DNA of 9,574 bases, from the NCBI GenBank assembly GCA_016844515.1, contig JAERMP010000062.1, positions 1 to 9,574 of the forward strand. Direction: 5' to 3'. The translations under genes were made by a program, and so were the position numbers. The notes below the pieces were generated by a model, which was given only the letters and a program-made list of their open reading frames with translations, was not told the origin of the DNA and made no database searches. Origin of the DNA: Thermoleophilia bacterium (GTDB taxonomy: Bacteria; Actinomycetota; Thermoleophilia; Gaiellales; Gaiellaceae). Shown piece after piece: positions 1 to 5,843 of the stretch (its first letter is position 1; each line of letters begins with the position of its first letter).

Positions 1-548
1 CGCTGGAACGGGGTCTCGACGAGGCGCTCGAGACGCTCCAGGCTCAGCGCGAGATGAGAGCCCCTCTTCGTGCCGGCGACAGCGTGCACCTCGTCGAGGA
101 TCACCGTCTCGATACCGCGGAGCGTCTCCCGTGCCTGCGACGTCAGAAGGAGAAAGAGCGACTCGGGGGTCGTGATCAGGAGGTCCGGCGGCGTGCGGAG
201 CATCCGGCGGCGCTCGTCGGCGGGCGTGTCGCCTGTACGCACGCCGACGGACAGCTTCGAGCCGAGCCCTACGAGCGGGCTTCGCAGGTTGCGCTCGATG
301 TCGTAGTTGAGCGCCTTGAGCGGGGAGACATAGAGCAGGCGGAGACCCTCGCCCGGTCTCTCGTTGAGCCGGTCGATCCCGAAGAGAAACGCCGCGAGCG
401 TCTTCCCGGAGCCCGTGGGCGCCTGGATGAGGACATGCCCTCCGGAGGCGATCGCCGGCCAGCCGAGCTCCTGTGCCGGCGTCGGCGCAGCGAACGCCCG
501 CTCGAACCACGCCCTCGTCGCCGGCGAGAAGACATCGAGCGGATCCAT
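1..548 (-). CDS. lhr: Lhr-family ATP-dependent helicase, N-terminal part (truncated by window edge)
   Basis: Reading the minus strand from the ATG at 548-546 gives 182 uninterrupted codons that leave the window at base 1. The protein is a superfamily 2 helicase. Walker A is APTGSGKT (residues 43-50), with Gln26 upstream in a Q-motif-like position. Motif Ia is SPLKAL (75-80), then [10 protein letters not shown] (104-113), motif Ib TTPESL (126-131) and motif II DEVH (152-155). The opening [14 protein letters not shown] and the stretch [17 protein letters not shown] closely match bacterial Lhr as I remember it from E. coli. Lhr is a 3'-to-5' ATP-dependent DNA helicase; in mycobacteria it belongs to the DNA-damage response. 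The RecA2, winged-helix and C-terminal parts lie outside the window. The frame stays open upstream of 548, but the ATG is chosen because a -10-like hexamer sits six bases before it and the family N-terminus begins here. Confidence 0.93.
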   Translation of the reverse strand, partial: MDPLDVFSPATRAWFERAFAAPTPAQELGWPAIASGGHVLIQAPTGSGKTLAAFLFGIDRLNERPGEGLRLLYVSPLKALNYDIERNLRSPLVGLGSKLSVGVRTGDTPADERRRMLRTPPDLLITTPESLFLLLTSQARETLRGIETVILDEVHAVAGTKRGSHLALSLERLERLVETPFQ

Positions 549-554
549 CGAGGC

Positions 555-560
555 AGCGTA
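555..560 (-). promoter_or_regulatory. Putative -10 element of a leaderless lhr transcript
   Basis: On the minus strand the hexamer TACGCT (560 to 555) is followed by six bases (gcctcg) and then the ATG of lhr at 548. A -10 element at this distance would start transcription at or next to the A of the start codon, giving a leaderless mRNA. There is no Shine-Dalgarno sequence. I see no convincing -35 box. Three other genes in the window have the same geometry, which raises confidence. Confidence 0.6.
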
Positions 561-576
561 GCCCCTCGATGCGCGC

Positions 577-1176
577 TTGACTCGCCGCGGCTCGCGCGAA
601 ACGATCTCCCTCGTGAGCGGGCTCGCATTCGTCGCCGTCTGGACTGCGGGAATGGCACTCATGATGCTCCCGAGCGCCGTGCCGCTCCTACGGCTCGACT
701 ACATGACGGAGCGCTCGAGCCTCCGCACTGCCGCACTCGCTGCCGGCTACCTCGCCACCTGGGCGACCATCGCCGCGGCGGTGGCGGTTCTCCACGTGTG
801 GATCGGCATGCCACTCATGGACTCACACGAGCAGGCTGTGGTCGTCATCGCGCTCGTGGTCGCCGCCGCATATCAGGCAGCACCTGTGCAGCGACGCTGC
901 CTGGCACGCTGTCGCGGCCCGCTCTCGCAGATCTTCCACGGTTGGCGCGAGGGCATCGGTGGGGCCTTCCGGATGGGAATCCACAACGGAGTCTGGTGCG
1001 TCGGCTGCTGCATCGGTCTCGTCGGCGCGCTGCTCGTCCTCGGTGCGATGAGCGTGCTGTGGATGGCGCTCTTCTTCGTTGCGGTAACCGTCGAGAAGAC
1101 TGCGCCTTTCGGCACGTCGCTCAGCCGTGCGCTCGTTCCCGCTCTGGCCGCGGGAGCTCTGATGTGGGCGCTGTGA
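577..1176 (+). CDS. DUF2182 family membrane protein (predicted metal-binding)
   Basis: This 199-residue hydrophobic protein matches the DUF2182 family (PF09948), described as predicted metal-binding integral membrane proteins with no firmly known biochemical role. Visible landmarks are the first hydrophobic segment ending in [12 protein letters not shown] (27-38), further segments near 52-76, 86-101, 145-172 and 183-198, the [18 protein letters not shown] motif (99-116) with Cys108 and Cys112, and [10 protein letters not shown] (136-145) with His136, Cys141, Cys144 and Cys145 at the mouth of a membrane helix. These conserved Cys and His residues are plausible metal ligands. It is shorter than the roughly 250 residues usual for the family and appears to lack one N-terminal helix. 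The TTG at 577 is the earliest possible start; GTG at 613 (residue 13) is an equally good alternative, and neither has a clear Shine-Dalgarno. Its stop overlaps the DUF1326 start by four bases, so the two are probably translationally coupled. Confidence 0.85.
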   Translation: MTRRGSRETISLVSGLAFVAVWTAGMALMMLPSAVPLLRLDYMTERSSLRTAALAAGYLATWATIAAAVAVLHVWIGMPLMDSHEQAVVVIALVVAAAYQAAPVQRRCLARCRGPLSQIFHGWREGIGGAFRMGIHNGVWCVGCCIGLVGALLVLGAMSVLWMALFFVAVTVEKTAPFGTSLSRALVPALAAGALMWAL

Positions 1177-1781
1177 GCTTCAGCGTTCGCGGCTCGTACT
1201 TCGAGTCGTGCAACTGCGAAGCGATCTGCCCGTGTCGCATGGTCGACGGCGTCCGGGGCGGGCGATCGACCTACGGCATCTGCTACGGCGCACTCTCCTG
1301 GCGGATCGAGCAGGGAGTCGTGGGCGAGGTCGACGTCACGGGATTGAACGCCGCCCTCATCGTTCGGTACGACGACGACGAGCCCGGCTCGCCGTGGAGC
1401 ATCGTTCTCCACGTCGACGAACGAGGAAGCGCGGAGCAGCGAGAGGCGCTCGCGGACGTCTTCCTGGGTCGCCTCAAGGGTCCGCATGTCGACACGCTTC
1501 CGTGGATCCGCAAGGCGCGGCACCTCCTTGACGTCCGCGTGAGCACGATCGAGCTCGTAGCCGACGGGGACGTCCACCGGCTCCGCGTCGGCGATGCGGT
1601 ACGACTCAACGCCACACGACCCGTCGAAAGTCGCACGGACGTCTCCTGCCTGATCTCGGGGTACGAGCGAATCGGCCGCGAGCTGTACGCGGACGAGCTC
1701 GTCGTCGACGACGATCCCTTCGCGTGGGAGCTCTCGGGGAACTGCGCATTCGCCTCCGACTTCGAGTACGCCTCGGCCTGA
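1173..1781 (+). CDS. DUF1326 family cysteine-rich protein
   Basis: The start is the GTG at 1173, inside the GTGA overlap with the DUF2182 stop. The product has 202 residues, no signal peptide and no membrane segment. The N-terminus carries the family hallmark (DUF1326, PF07040): YFESCNCEAICPC (9-21), with Cys13, Cys15, Cys19 and Cys21, followed by Cys37 in YGICYGALSW. Further cysteines are Cys159 and Cys191, the latter in the ELSGNCAFASDFEY tail (186-199). Four cysteines in nine residues look like a metal-binding or redox site, but the function of the family is not established. Genes for DUF1326 and DUF2182 proteins are found together in other bacteria, and the overlap here supports a joint role, perhaps handling a metal at the membrane; that role is inference. 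The open frame continues far upstream, but only the part from 1173 resembles the family. Confidence 0.88.
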   Translation: MSFSVRGSYFESCNCEAICPCRMVDGVRGGRSTYGICYGALSWRIEQGVVGEVDVTGLNAALIVRYDDDEPGSPWSIVLHVDERGSAEQREALADVFLGRLKGPHVDTLPWIRKARHLLDVRVSTIELVADGDVHRLRVGDAVRLNATRPVESRTDVSCLISGYERIGRELYADELVVDDDPFAWELSGNCAFASDFEYASA

Positions 1782-1799
1782 ATCGTCCACGAGCGCTGG

Positions 1800-1840
1800 T
1801 ACCCTCACACGCCGACAGCCGTCGATTCCGGGAGGAGGAG
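1800..1840 (+). promoter_or_regulatory. Putative -10 element and strong ribosome binding site for the putative-Ig protein gene
   Basis: TACCCT at 1800-1805 fits the TANNNT -10 pattern and would start transcription near 1812, giving a leader of about 33 bases. GGAGGAGGAG at 1831-1840 is a strong, slightly extended Shine-Dalgarno sequence, with GGAGG ending six bases before the ATG at 1845. The ribosome site is clear; the -10 is a weaker call. A separate promoter would uncouple this gene from the DUF2182-DUF1326 pair, which ends only 63 bases upstream. Confidence 0.55.
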
Positions 1841-1844
1841 CAAC

Positions 1845-2987
1845 ATGCGCGTCAGTCGAGTCGTCATTCTCGCCGTTCTCGCCTTCGCCTTCACCGCGCT
1901 CCCGGCGAGCGCGCTCGATCTCGAGGTGGACGTCAAGCCACCGCCGGGCGAGGTCGGCACGCCGTACGAGTTCCAGTTCTTCGGCGAAGAAGGCTGCCTG
2001 CCGTACCGGTTCTCGTACCTGAACGGCACGCTGCCGCCCGGGCTGCGCATCACGGTCGACGGGAAGCTGACAGGGACGCCGACCGAGGCAGGCACTTTCA
2101 GCTTTTGGGTCGCGCTCGACGACAACGCGGGGCCCACGAACCCCTTCTGCCTGTCTCCCTCCGTGCAGTCGCAGGGCGAGTTCACGATGATCGTCATGCC
2201 CGACCTCGCGGTAAAGACGACGAGCTTGCCGAGCGCGACACCCGGGCGACCGTATTCGGTGCAGCTCGAGTTCACGAATCCCGAGGTCGGCTGGCCCGTG
2301 GTCTGGGATATCACCCAGGGTGCGCTCCCCGCCGGTTTGACGCTCTCGGCGAGCGGCGTGATTTCGGGAACCCCTGCGGGCGCTGACGCGAAGACCTTCG
2401 TCGTGCGCGCTCGCGAGCCGTTTCGCCGCTTCGGCGAGCGCGAGCTGACGCTGAGGGTTGCAGCGGCGCTCCAGGCGAGCTCGTCGCTCGGTGCAGGCGA
2501 GGTCGGGCTCCGTTACGCCGGGTCCGTCTCGGCGTCCGGCGGTGTCTCCCCATTCGCCTACAGCGTCGCGATCGGCGACCTTCCGGCGGGTCTCGCCCTC
2601 AACGCGGTGACCGGCGCAGTCCGTGGCATCCCGCAAGGCGCGGGGACGTACGGACTCACGTTCGCGATCACGGATTCCGCCGGACAACGGGTCACGGTTC
2701 CGGCGAACTTGCGCATCGCGTCGCGGCTGGCGATTACCACCGCGCGCCTCTCCGCTGCGATGGTCGGAACGGCCTACCGCACTCGGCTCGCCTCGACCGG
2801 AGGCCTTGCACCAAAGCAGTGGCGCATCGTAAGTGGTGTGCTCCCGCGCGGGATCCGACTCGACGCGAGAACTGGCGTGCTCTCCGGTGCCGGGCGAACC
2901 GCCGGCGTATTTCGGTTCACGATCGAGGCGCGTGACCGCCTCGGCGCACGCTCGACCAAAGCCTTCCGACTCACCGTTACCGGCTAG
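1845..2987 (+). CDS. Secreted protein with four putative Ig (He_PIG-type) domains
   Basis: The 380-residue product begins with a classic Sec signal peptide: Arg2 and Arg5, a hydrophobic core at 6-20 and a likely cut after ASA at residue 23. The rest is four tandem domains of about 85-90 residues (roughly 26-118, 119-206, 207-292 and 293-380), each matching the He_PIG putative Ig fold (PF05345). The repeating signature is a GxxY start, then LPxGL, then a GxLxGTP turn: LPPGL (63-67) with LTGTP (75-79), LPAGL (161-165) with ISGTP (173-177), LPAGL (246-250) with VRGIP (259-263), and LPRGI (333-337) with LSGAG (346-350). The turn motif degenerates toward the C-terminus. Cys51 and Cys102 are both in domain 1 and could form a disulfide after export. 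There is no LPXTG motif, lipobox or C-terminal membrane helix, so it is probably released or held non-covalently. Such domains usually serve adhesion or as spacers; no catalytic domain is present. Specific function unknown. Confidence 0.9.
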   Translation: MRVSRVVILAVLAFAFTALPASALDLEVDVKPPPGEVGTPYEFQFFGEEGCLPYRFSYLNGTLPPGLRITVDGKLTGTPTEAGTFSFWVALDDNAGPTNPFCLSPSVQSQGEFTMIVMPDLAVKTTSLPSATPGRPYSVQLEFTNPEVGWPVVWDITQGALPAGLTLSASGVISGTPAGADAKTFVVRAREPFRRFGERELTLRVAAALQASSSLGAGEVGLRYAGSVSASGGVSPFAYSVAIGDLPAGLALNAVTGAVRGIPQGAGTYGLTFAITDSAGQRVTVPANLRIASRLAITTARLSAAMVGTAYRTRLASTGGLAPKQWRIVSGVLPRGIRLDARTGVLSGAGRTAGVFRFTIEARDRLGARSTKAFRLTVTG

Positions 2988-3002
2988 CCCGCAGGCACGG
3001 TC

Positions 3003-3008
3003 TACACT
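3003..3008 (+). promoter_or_regulatory. Putative -10 element of a leaderless glycosylase-PLD transcript
   Basis: TACACT at 3003-3008 is followed by six bases (caggcc) and the GTG start at 3015, with no Shine-Dalgarno in between. Transcription would begin at the G of the start codon. This would let the glycosylase-PLD pair be transcribed independently of the secreted protein gene, which ends only 27 bases upstream. Confidence 0.6.
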
Positions 3009-3014
3009 CAGGCC

Positions 3015-3572
3015 GTGCCCGCCGCTCTCTACTTCACCGAGTCGGAGGAGGCCAACGAGCTGCTCTCACGCGAGCCGCTCGCACTCCTGATCGGGTTCGC
3101 GCTCGACCAGCAGGTGACGGTGCCGACCGCGTTCGCCGGCCCGCAGAAGCTGAAGGAACGAATCGGCGCCCTCGATGCCGCTGCGATCGCTTCGATGGAT
3201 CCCACAGAGCTCGAGACGGTATTCCGCGAGAAACCCGCGATCCACCGCTTCCCCGGCTCGATGGCCAGGCGGGTCCAGGAGCTGTGCGCCGTGATCGTGG
3301 ACGAGTACGACGGGCACGCCGAGCGCGTCTGGACCGAGGCCGAGGGCCCGGCAGACTTGAAGCGCCGCATCGGAGCGCTGCCTGGCTTCGGAACGATGAA
3401 GATCACGGGGCTCGGCTCCGTGCTCGCGCTGCGCTTCGGCGTCGAGGCCGCAAAGGAACTTGTCCCGAACCACCCGTGCCTCGGCGCCATCGACTCTCCG
3501 GAGGCGCTCGCCAAGTACCAGGCCGCCAAGCGCGCCCACAAGGCCTCGCTCCGCGCCGCACAGACCGCGTGA
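3015..3572 (+). CDS. HhH-GPD-type base-excision repair DNA glycosylase, small actinobacterial form
   Basis: The 185-residue product resembles the small HhH-GPD family known as TIGR03252 (uncharacterized HhH-GPD family protein). Recognised blocks are LLIGFALDQQ (24-33), FAGPQKLKERIG (40-51), PAIHRFPGSMARRVQ (74-88), VDEYDG (95-100) and the helix-hairpin-helix turn ALPGFGTMK (121-129). The hairpin binds the DNA backbone, and Lys129 lies near the catalytic lysine position of bifunctional members. The Asp motif (VDxHV type) that normally follows the hairpin in EndoIII, MutY and AlkA relatives is not visible; the C-terminus is instead a basic tail ending AKRAHKASLRAAQTA. Substrate and activity are therefore uncertain, though a role in removing damaged bases is the family expectation. 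The GTG at 3015 is preferred because it gives the family N-terminus and has a correctly spaced -10-like box. Its stop overlaps the next gene by four bases. Confidence 0.85.
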   Translation: MPAALYFTESEEANELLSREPLALLIGFALDQQVTVPTAFAGPQKLKERIGALDAAAIASMDPTELETVFREKPAIHRFPGSMARRVQELCAVIVDEYDGHAERVWTEAEGPADLKRRIGALPGFGTMKITGLGSVLALRFGVEAAKELVPNHPCLGAIDSPEALAKYQAAKRAHKASLRAAQTA

Positions 3573-4639
3573 CCGACGGCTCGGCCGCGCGGCCGGCCAT
3601 CGAGATCCAGACGCTGACCGACGGAGGCCAGCGCCCGTCCGACGTCGCACGCGGGATCGCCGGCTTTCTCGCCGAAGCACGGCAGTCGCTCGACATCGCG
3701 ATGTACGACATCCGCTCCGAGTCCGACGCCGGCGCGCTCGTCATCGCCTCGCTCCTGGCCGCTGCTCAACGGGGAGTGGCGATACGCCTTCTCTACGACG
3801 TCGCCCACCCCGGCCCGATCCCCGTTCCTCCTCCGCCCGAGACGAAGCCCGAGGCGATCGAAGCGCTCCCGATCCCGACGCGCGGCATCGCTGGAGTCCC
3901 CGACCTCATGCACCACAAGTTCGCCGTCCGCGACGGCCATGCCGTTTGGGCCGGCTCGACGAATTGGACGGACGACTCCTGGTCACGGCAGGAGAACGTG
4001 ATCGTGACGGTCGAGTCGCCGGAGATCGCGTACGCGCACACCCTCGCCTTCGAGCAGCTCTGGGAGCGCGGCGAGGTCGAAGGGACGGGCAAGGTCGACC
4101 CCCGTCCCGAAGACGTCGACGGCGCTCGCGTGCGAGCCTGGTTCTGCCCCGAGCACGGGGAGGCGCTCTCGCACCGTGTCGCCAAGCACATCGGTAGGGC
4201 GCGCCAGCGCGTCCGCATCGCGTCGCCCGTCCTGACCTCGGGACCGATCCTCGCGACGCTCGTCGAGGTCGTGAACGAGCACCGCTGCGATGTCGCCGGT
4301 GTCGTCGACGATACGCAGGTCGACCAGGTCTTCGGGCAATGGAAGACGAACGGCGTAAGTGAGTGGAAGGTCCCGCTCCTTCGCCGCATCCTGGAAGGAG
4401 CGCCGTTCAGCGGCAAGACCTCCACGCGTTGGCGACCGGGCTCCGTCCACGATTTCATGCACGCCAAGGTCGTCGTCGCCGACGACACGTCGTTCGTGGG
4501 CAGCTTCAACTTCTCCCGCTCGGGCGAGCGGAACGCGGAGAACGTGCTCGAGATTCGAGACAGCGGCGTCGCCGACGAGCTGGCCGGGTTCATCGACGAG
4601 ATCCGGTCGCGCTACCCGCCGGCGACGCCGCCTGAGTAG
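3569..4639 (+). CDS. Phospholipase D superfamily protein (two HKD motifs), possible nuclease
   Basis: The GTG at 3569 lies in a GTGA overlap with the glycosylase stop, giving a 356-residue protein with no signal peptide, so probably cytoplasmic. Two complete HKD motifs are visible. The first is MHHKFAVRD (114-122) followed by GSTN (129-132); the second is MHAKVVVAD (297-305) followed by GSFN (311-314). Two such motifs form one active site in this superfamily, with a histidine as nucleophile attacking a phosphodiester. Members include phospholipases, cardiolipin synthases and nucleases. The lack of membrane segments and the pairing with a DNA glycosylase favour a nuclease or DNA-end-processing role, but this is inference. 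A proline-rich stretch (HPGPIPVPPPPETKP, 80-94) precedes the first motif and looks like a flexible loop. The frame is open upstream to 3284, but that part overlaps the glycosylase and is not PLD-like. Confidence 0.88.
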   Translation: MTDGSAARPAIEIQTLTDGGQRPSDVARGIAGFLAEARQSLDIAMYDIRSESDAGALVIASLLAAAQRGVAIRLLYDVAHPGPIPVPPPPETKPEAIEALPIPTRGIAGVPDLMHHKFAVRDGHAVWAGSTNWTDDSWSRQENVIVTVESPEIAYAHTLAFEQLWERGEVEGTGKVDPRPEDVDGARVRAWFCPEHGEALSHRVAKHIGRARQRVRIASPVLTSGPILATLVEVVNEHRCDVAGVVDDTQVDQVFGQWKTNGVSEWKVPLLRRILEGAPFSGKTSTRWRPGSVHDFMHAKVVVADDTSFVGSFNFSRSGERNAENVLEIRDSGVADELAGFIDEIRSRYPPATPPE

Positions 4640-4646
4640 TGCGCAA

Positions 4647-4677
4647 GGCCGGAATCCGCCAAGCGCGGATTCCGGCC
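4647..4677. terminator. Strong hairpin after the PLD gene, probable bidirectional terminator
   Basis: A perfect 13-base inverted repeat (GGCCGGAATCCGC at 4647-4659, GCGGATTCCGGCC at 4665-4677) encloses a five-base loop, eight bases after the PLD stop. A GCGC pair (4641-4644 with 4678-4681) could extend it across an AA bulge. There is no U-tract on either strand, which is common for hairpins in GC-rich actinobacteria. It sits between convergent genes. Confidence 0.7.
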
Positions 4678-4695
4678 GCGCGTAACTCCCTAAAG

Positions 4696-4714
4696 GCGGC
4701 CGCTTCGCGACCGC
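4696..4714 (-). terminator. Hairpin downstream of the GYD gene, likely terminator
   Basis: On the minus-strand RNA, GCGGUCGC (4714-4707) pairs with GCGGCCGC (4703-4696) across a GAA loop, giving eight pairs including one G-U. It is followed by CUUUA, a short U-run. Because the G-U wobble becomes an A-C mismatch on the plus strand, the hairpin favours minus-strand transcripts, that is, those ending after the GYD stop at 4748. Confidence 0.5.
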
Positions 4715-4747
4715 TGCGCTCGTGCTCCCGTCGGCGCTACTGAGCTC

Positions 4748-5041
4748 TTAGCCTGCCTTGGCGATGATGCTTCGCATCTCGCCGCCCGAGAACGCGCGCA
4801 TCGTCGTCGTTCGGACGTTGCCCTGCGCGGCCAGCGTAAGGGCAAACGCAGTCGCGCTTTCGTCGTCGGGGGCCTCGGAGACGGCGACGATGTCGTACGG
4901 CCCGAGCGTCCAGTAGAGCTCCTTGAGCGCGCCGCCGAACTTCCCGGCCAGCGCCTTTCCTGCCTCGGCCCGATCGACCGTGTCCTTGAACTCGGCCGCG
5001 CCCTTCTCGGTCCAGTTGATGAGGCTTATGTACGTGGGCAT
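4748..5041 (-). CDS. GYD domain-containing protein
   Basis: This 97-residue soluble protein starts at the ATG at 5041, behind the strong Shine-Dalgarno AAGGAGG (5052-5046). It opens MPTYISLINWTEKG and carries the family signature region WTLGPYDIVAVSEAPDD (44-60), followed by ATAFALTLAAQGNVRTTTMR (63-82). This matches the GYD family (PF08734), small ferredoxin-like fold proteins named after a Gly-x-Tyr-Asp motif, here GPYD (47-50). Function is unknown; such proteins resemble dimeric alpha-beta barrels and are often annotated only by domain. It lies 112 bases downstream of the CHRD gene on the same strand, with a hairpin between them, so it is probably transcribed separately. An upstream extension to 5194 is open, but it has no Shine-Dalgarno support and its sequence is unlike the family. 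Confidence 0.88.
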   Translation of the reverse strand: MPTYISLINWTEKGAAEFKDTVDRAEAGKALAGKFGGALKELYWTLGPYDIVAVSEAPDDESATAFALTLAAQGNVRTTTMRAFSGGEMRSIIAKAG

Positions 5042-5108
5042 CGCTCCTCCTTGAGTCGGGATCATTCGATTCAATCGCGCTGCTGCGCCTAGCGCAAGGT
5101 CCGCGCAC

Positions 5109-5134
5109 TGGAGGCCGGGCAAACACGGCCTCCA
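5109..5134 (-). terminator. Hairpin between the CHRD and GYD genes, possible terminator
   Basis: TGGAGGCCG (5109-5117) and CGGCCTCCA (5126-5134) form a perfect nine-base inverted repeat around an eight-base loop. It begins 19 bases past the CHRD stop. No U-run follows on the minus strand, so it may terminate weakly, act as an mRNA 3' stabiliser, or attenuate read-through into the GYD gene. Confidence 0.5.
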
Positions 5135-5153
5135 CGACCGCACGGAATACGAG

Positions 5154-5672
5154 TCAGCGCTTCTTCGGGTTGTGCATCTGCTCGCGCAGCGCACCGCCCG
5201 GATTCACGTTCGTATGCAGGTTGACGTAGTAGTTCCTCGGGTTGTCGAGGATCGCCTGCAGCGTCGCAGAAGGGGTCCCCGTCACGACCGTGGTGATGTT
5301 CCCCTGGCCGTCCACGTCCGTAAACGGCGCGATGCCGGAGCTCACGACCACCGGGCCGTTCGCCCCCTTCGCACCTTGATGGACGTGCAGGCCGGTGATG
5401 TTCACCGAGCCCGGGAACGAGTAGTTGAAGTAGAAGATCACCTCGCCCGAGGTGATCGCCCCAGCGCTCGAGCGCTCGAGATCGAAGGTCACGCTGCCAA
5501 CCGCATCGGCCTTCAGCCCTTTGCTCGGCGGTACCTCCTGGCTCGGCTTGAGATTGAGCTTGAAGACCGGCGTCGCCGAGTGTGCCGGCTTCTTCGCGGT
5601 GGCGCCGCCGATGACGACGAGCGCCATGAGCCCGACGAGAATCGCCGGGATCACGAGTCGTATGCGTTGCAT
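5154..5672 (-). CDS. Secreted CHRD-domain protein
   Basis: The start is the ATG at 5672-5670, six bases after GGAGGG; a nearer upstream ATG at 5678 has no room for ribosome binding. The 172-residue product has an N-terminal signal peptide (Arg3, Arg5, then a hydrophobic stretch at 7-23, probable cut after ATA at 26). The remainder is one CHRD domain (PF07452), named from chordin: FKLNLKPSQEVPP (37-49), GSVTFDLE (59-66), the central NITGLHVHQG (91-100) with His97 and His99, and YYVNLHTNVNPGGALREQM (148-166). CHRD domains occur in animal BMP antagonists and many bacterial exported proteins, where their role is unknown; the conserved histidines suggest possible metal binding. It diverges from the secreted DUF1996 gene. 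The leader may fold (see the separate entry). Confidence 0.9.
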   Translation of the reverse strand: MQRIRLVIPAILVGLMALVVIGGATAKKPAHSATPVFKLNLKPSQEVPPSKGLKADAVGSVTFDLERSSAGAITSGEVIFYFNYSFPGSVNITGLHVHQGAKGANGPVVVSSGIAPFTDVDGQGNITTVVTGTPSATLQAILDNPRNYYVNLHTNVNPGGALREQMHNPKKR

Positions 5673-5716
5673 GTGCATCCCTCCCTCTGCGCAGAGTTGC
5701 ACAAGCAAAGATGCAC
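5673..5716 (-). promoter_or_regulatory. Possible folded leader covering the CHRD ribosome binding site
   Basis: On the minus strand GTGCATC (5716-5710) is the exact complement of GATGCAC (5679-5673), which abuts the CHRD start codon. The enclosed segment holds the 12-base palindrome CTCTGCGCAGAG (5696-5685) and the GGGAGGG Shine-Dalgarno. The leader RNA could therefore close a stem right beside the start codon and restrict ribosome access. This is pattern only; the stem is short and no ligand or regulator can be named. Confidence 0.3.
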
Positions 5717-5843
5717 CGGCACGCGACTTCTTGCGCGGCGACCCGTACGGAATGCTTACGCGCCCGTCACAAATCGCTCAACGAACTCGAACGGCTCGGT
5801 GTCTGACTTCATCTGGATTGACCAATCAGAGGGAGGGATCGCA

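Noticed and set aside
54..1172. Upstream extension of the DUF1326 reading frame
   Set aside because: It overlaps lhr in antisense and DUF2182 in sense, is arginine-rich and resembles nothing. The GTG at 1173 gives the family N-terminus.
873..2687. Long minus-strand open frame of about 600 codons
   Set aside because: It lies antisense to three recognisable genes (DUF2182, DUF1326, putative-Ig) and its translation is dominated by Arg, Ala, Glu and Asp with no domain, as expected for a GC-rich shadow frame.
3029..3940. Minus-strand open frame opposite the glycosylase and PLD genes
   Set aside because: It is fully antisense to two well-supported genes, with biased composition and no recognisable motif.
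3793..4593. Minus-strand open frame of about 265 codons opposite the PLD gene
   Set aside because: Serine- and arginine-rich shadow frame; the opposite strand has both HKD motifs.
5042..5194. Upstream extension of the GYD protein
   Set aside because: No Shine-Dalgarno, overlaps the end of the CHRD gene, and the ATG at 5041 has an excellent ribosome site and the family start MPTYISL.
5685..5696. 12-base perfect palindrome CTCTGCGCAGAG considered as a repressor operator
   Set aside because: It sits beside the Shine-Dalgarno and its bases overlap leader pairing; no second copy exists in the window and no regulator gene is nearby, so an operator call is not supportable.
5172..5843. Upstream extension of the DUF1996 frame
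   Set aside because: It runs antisense to the CHRD gene. The signal peptide and Shine-Dalgarno place the start at 5844.
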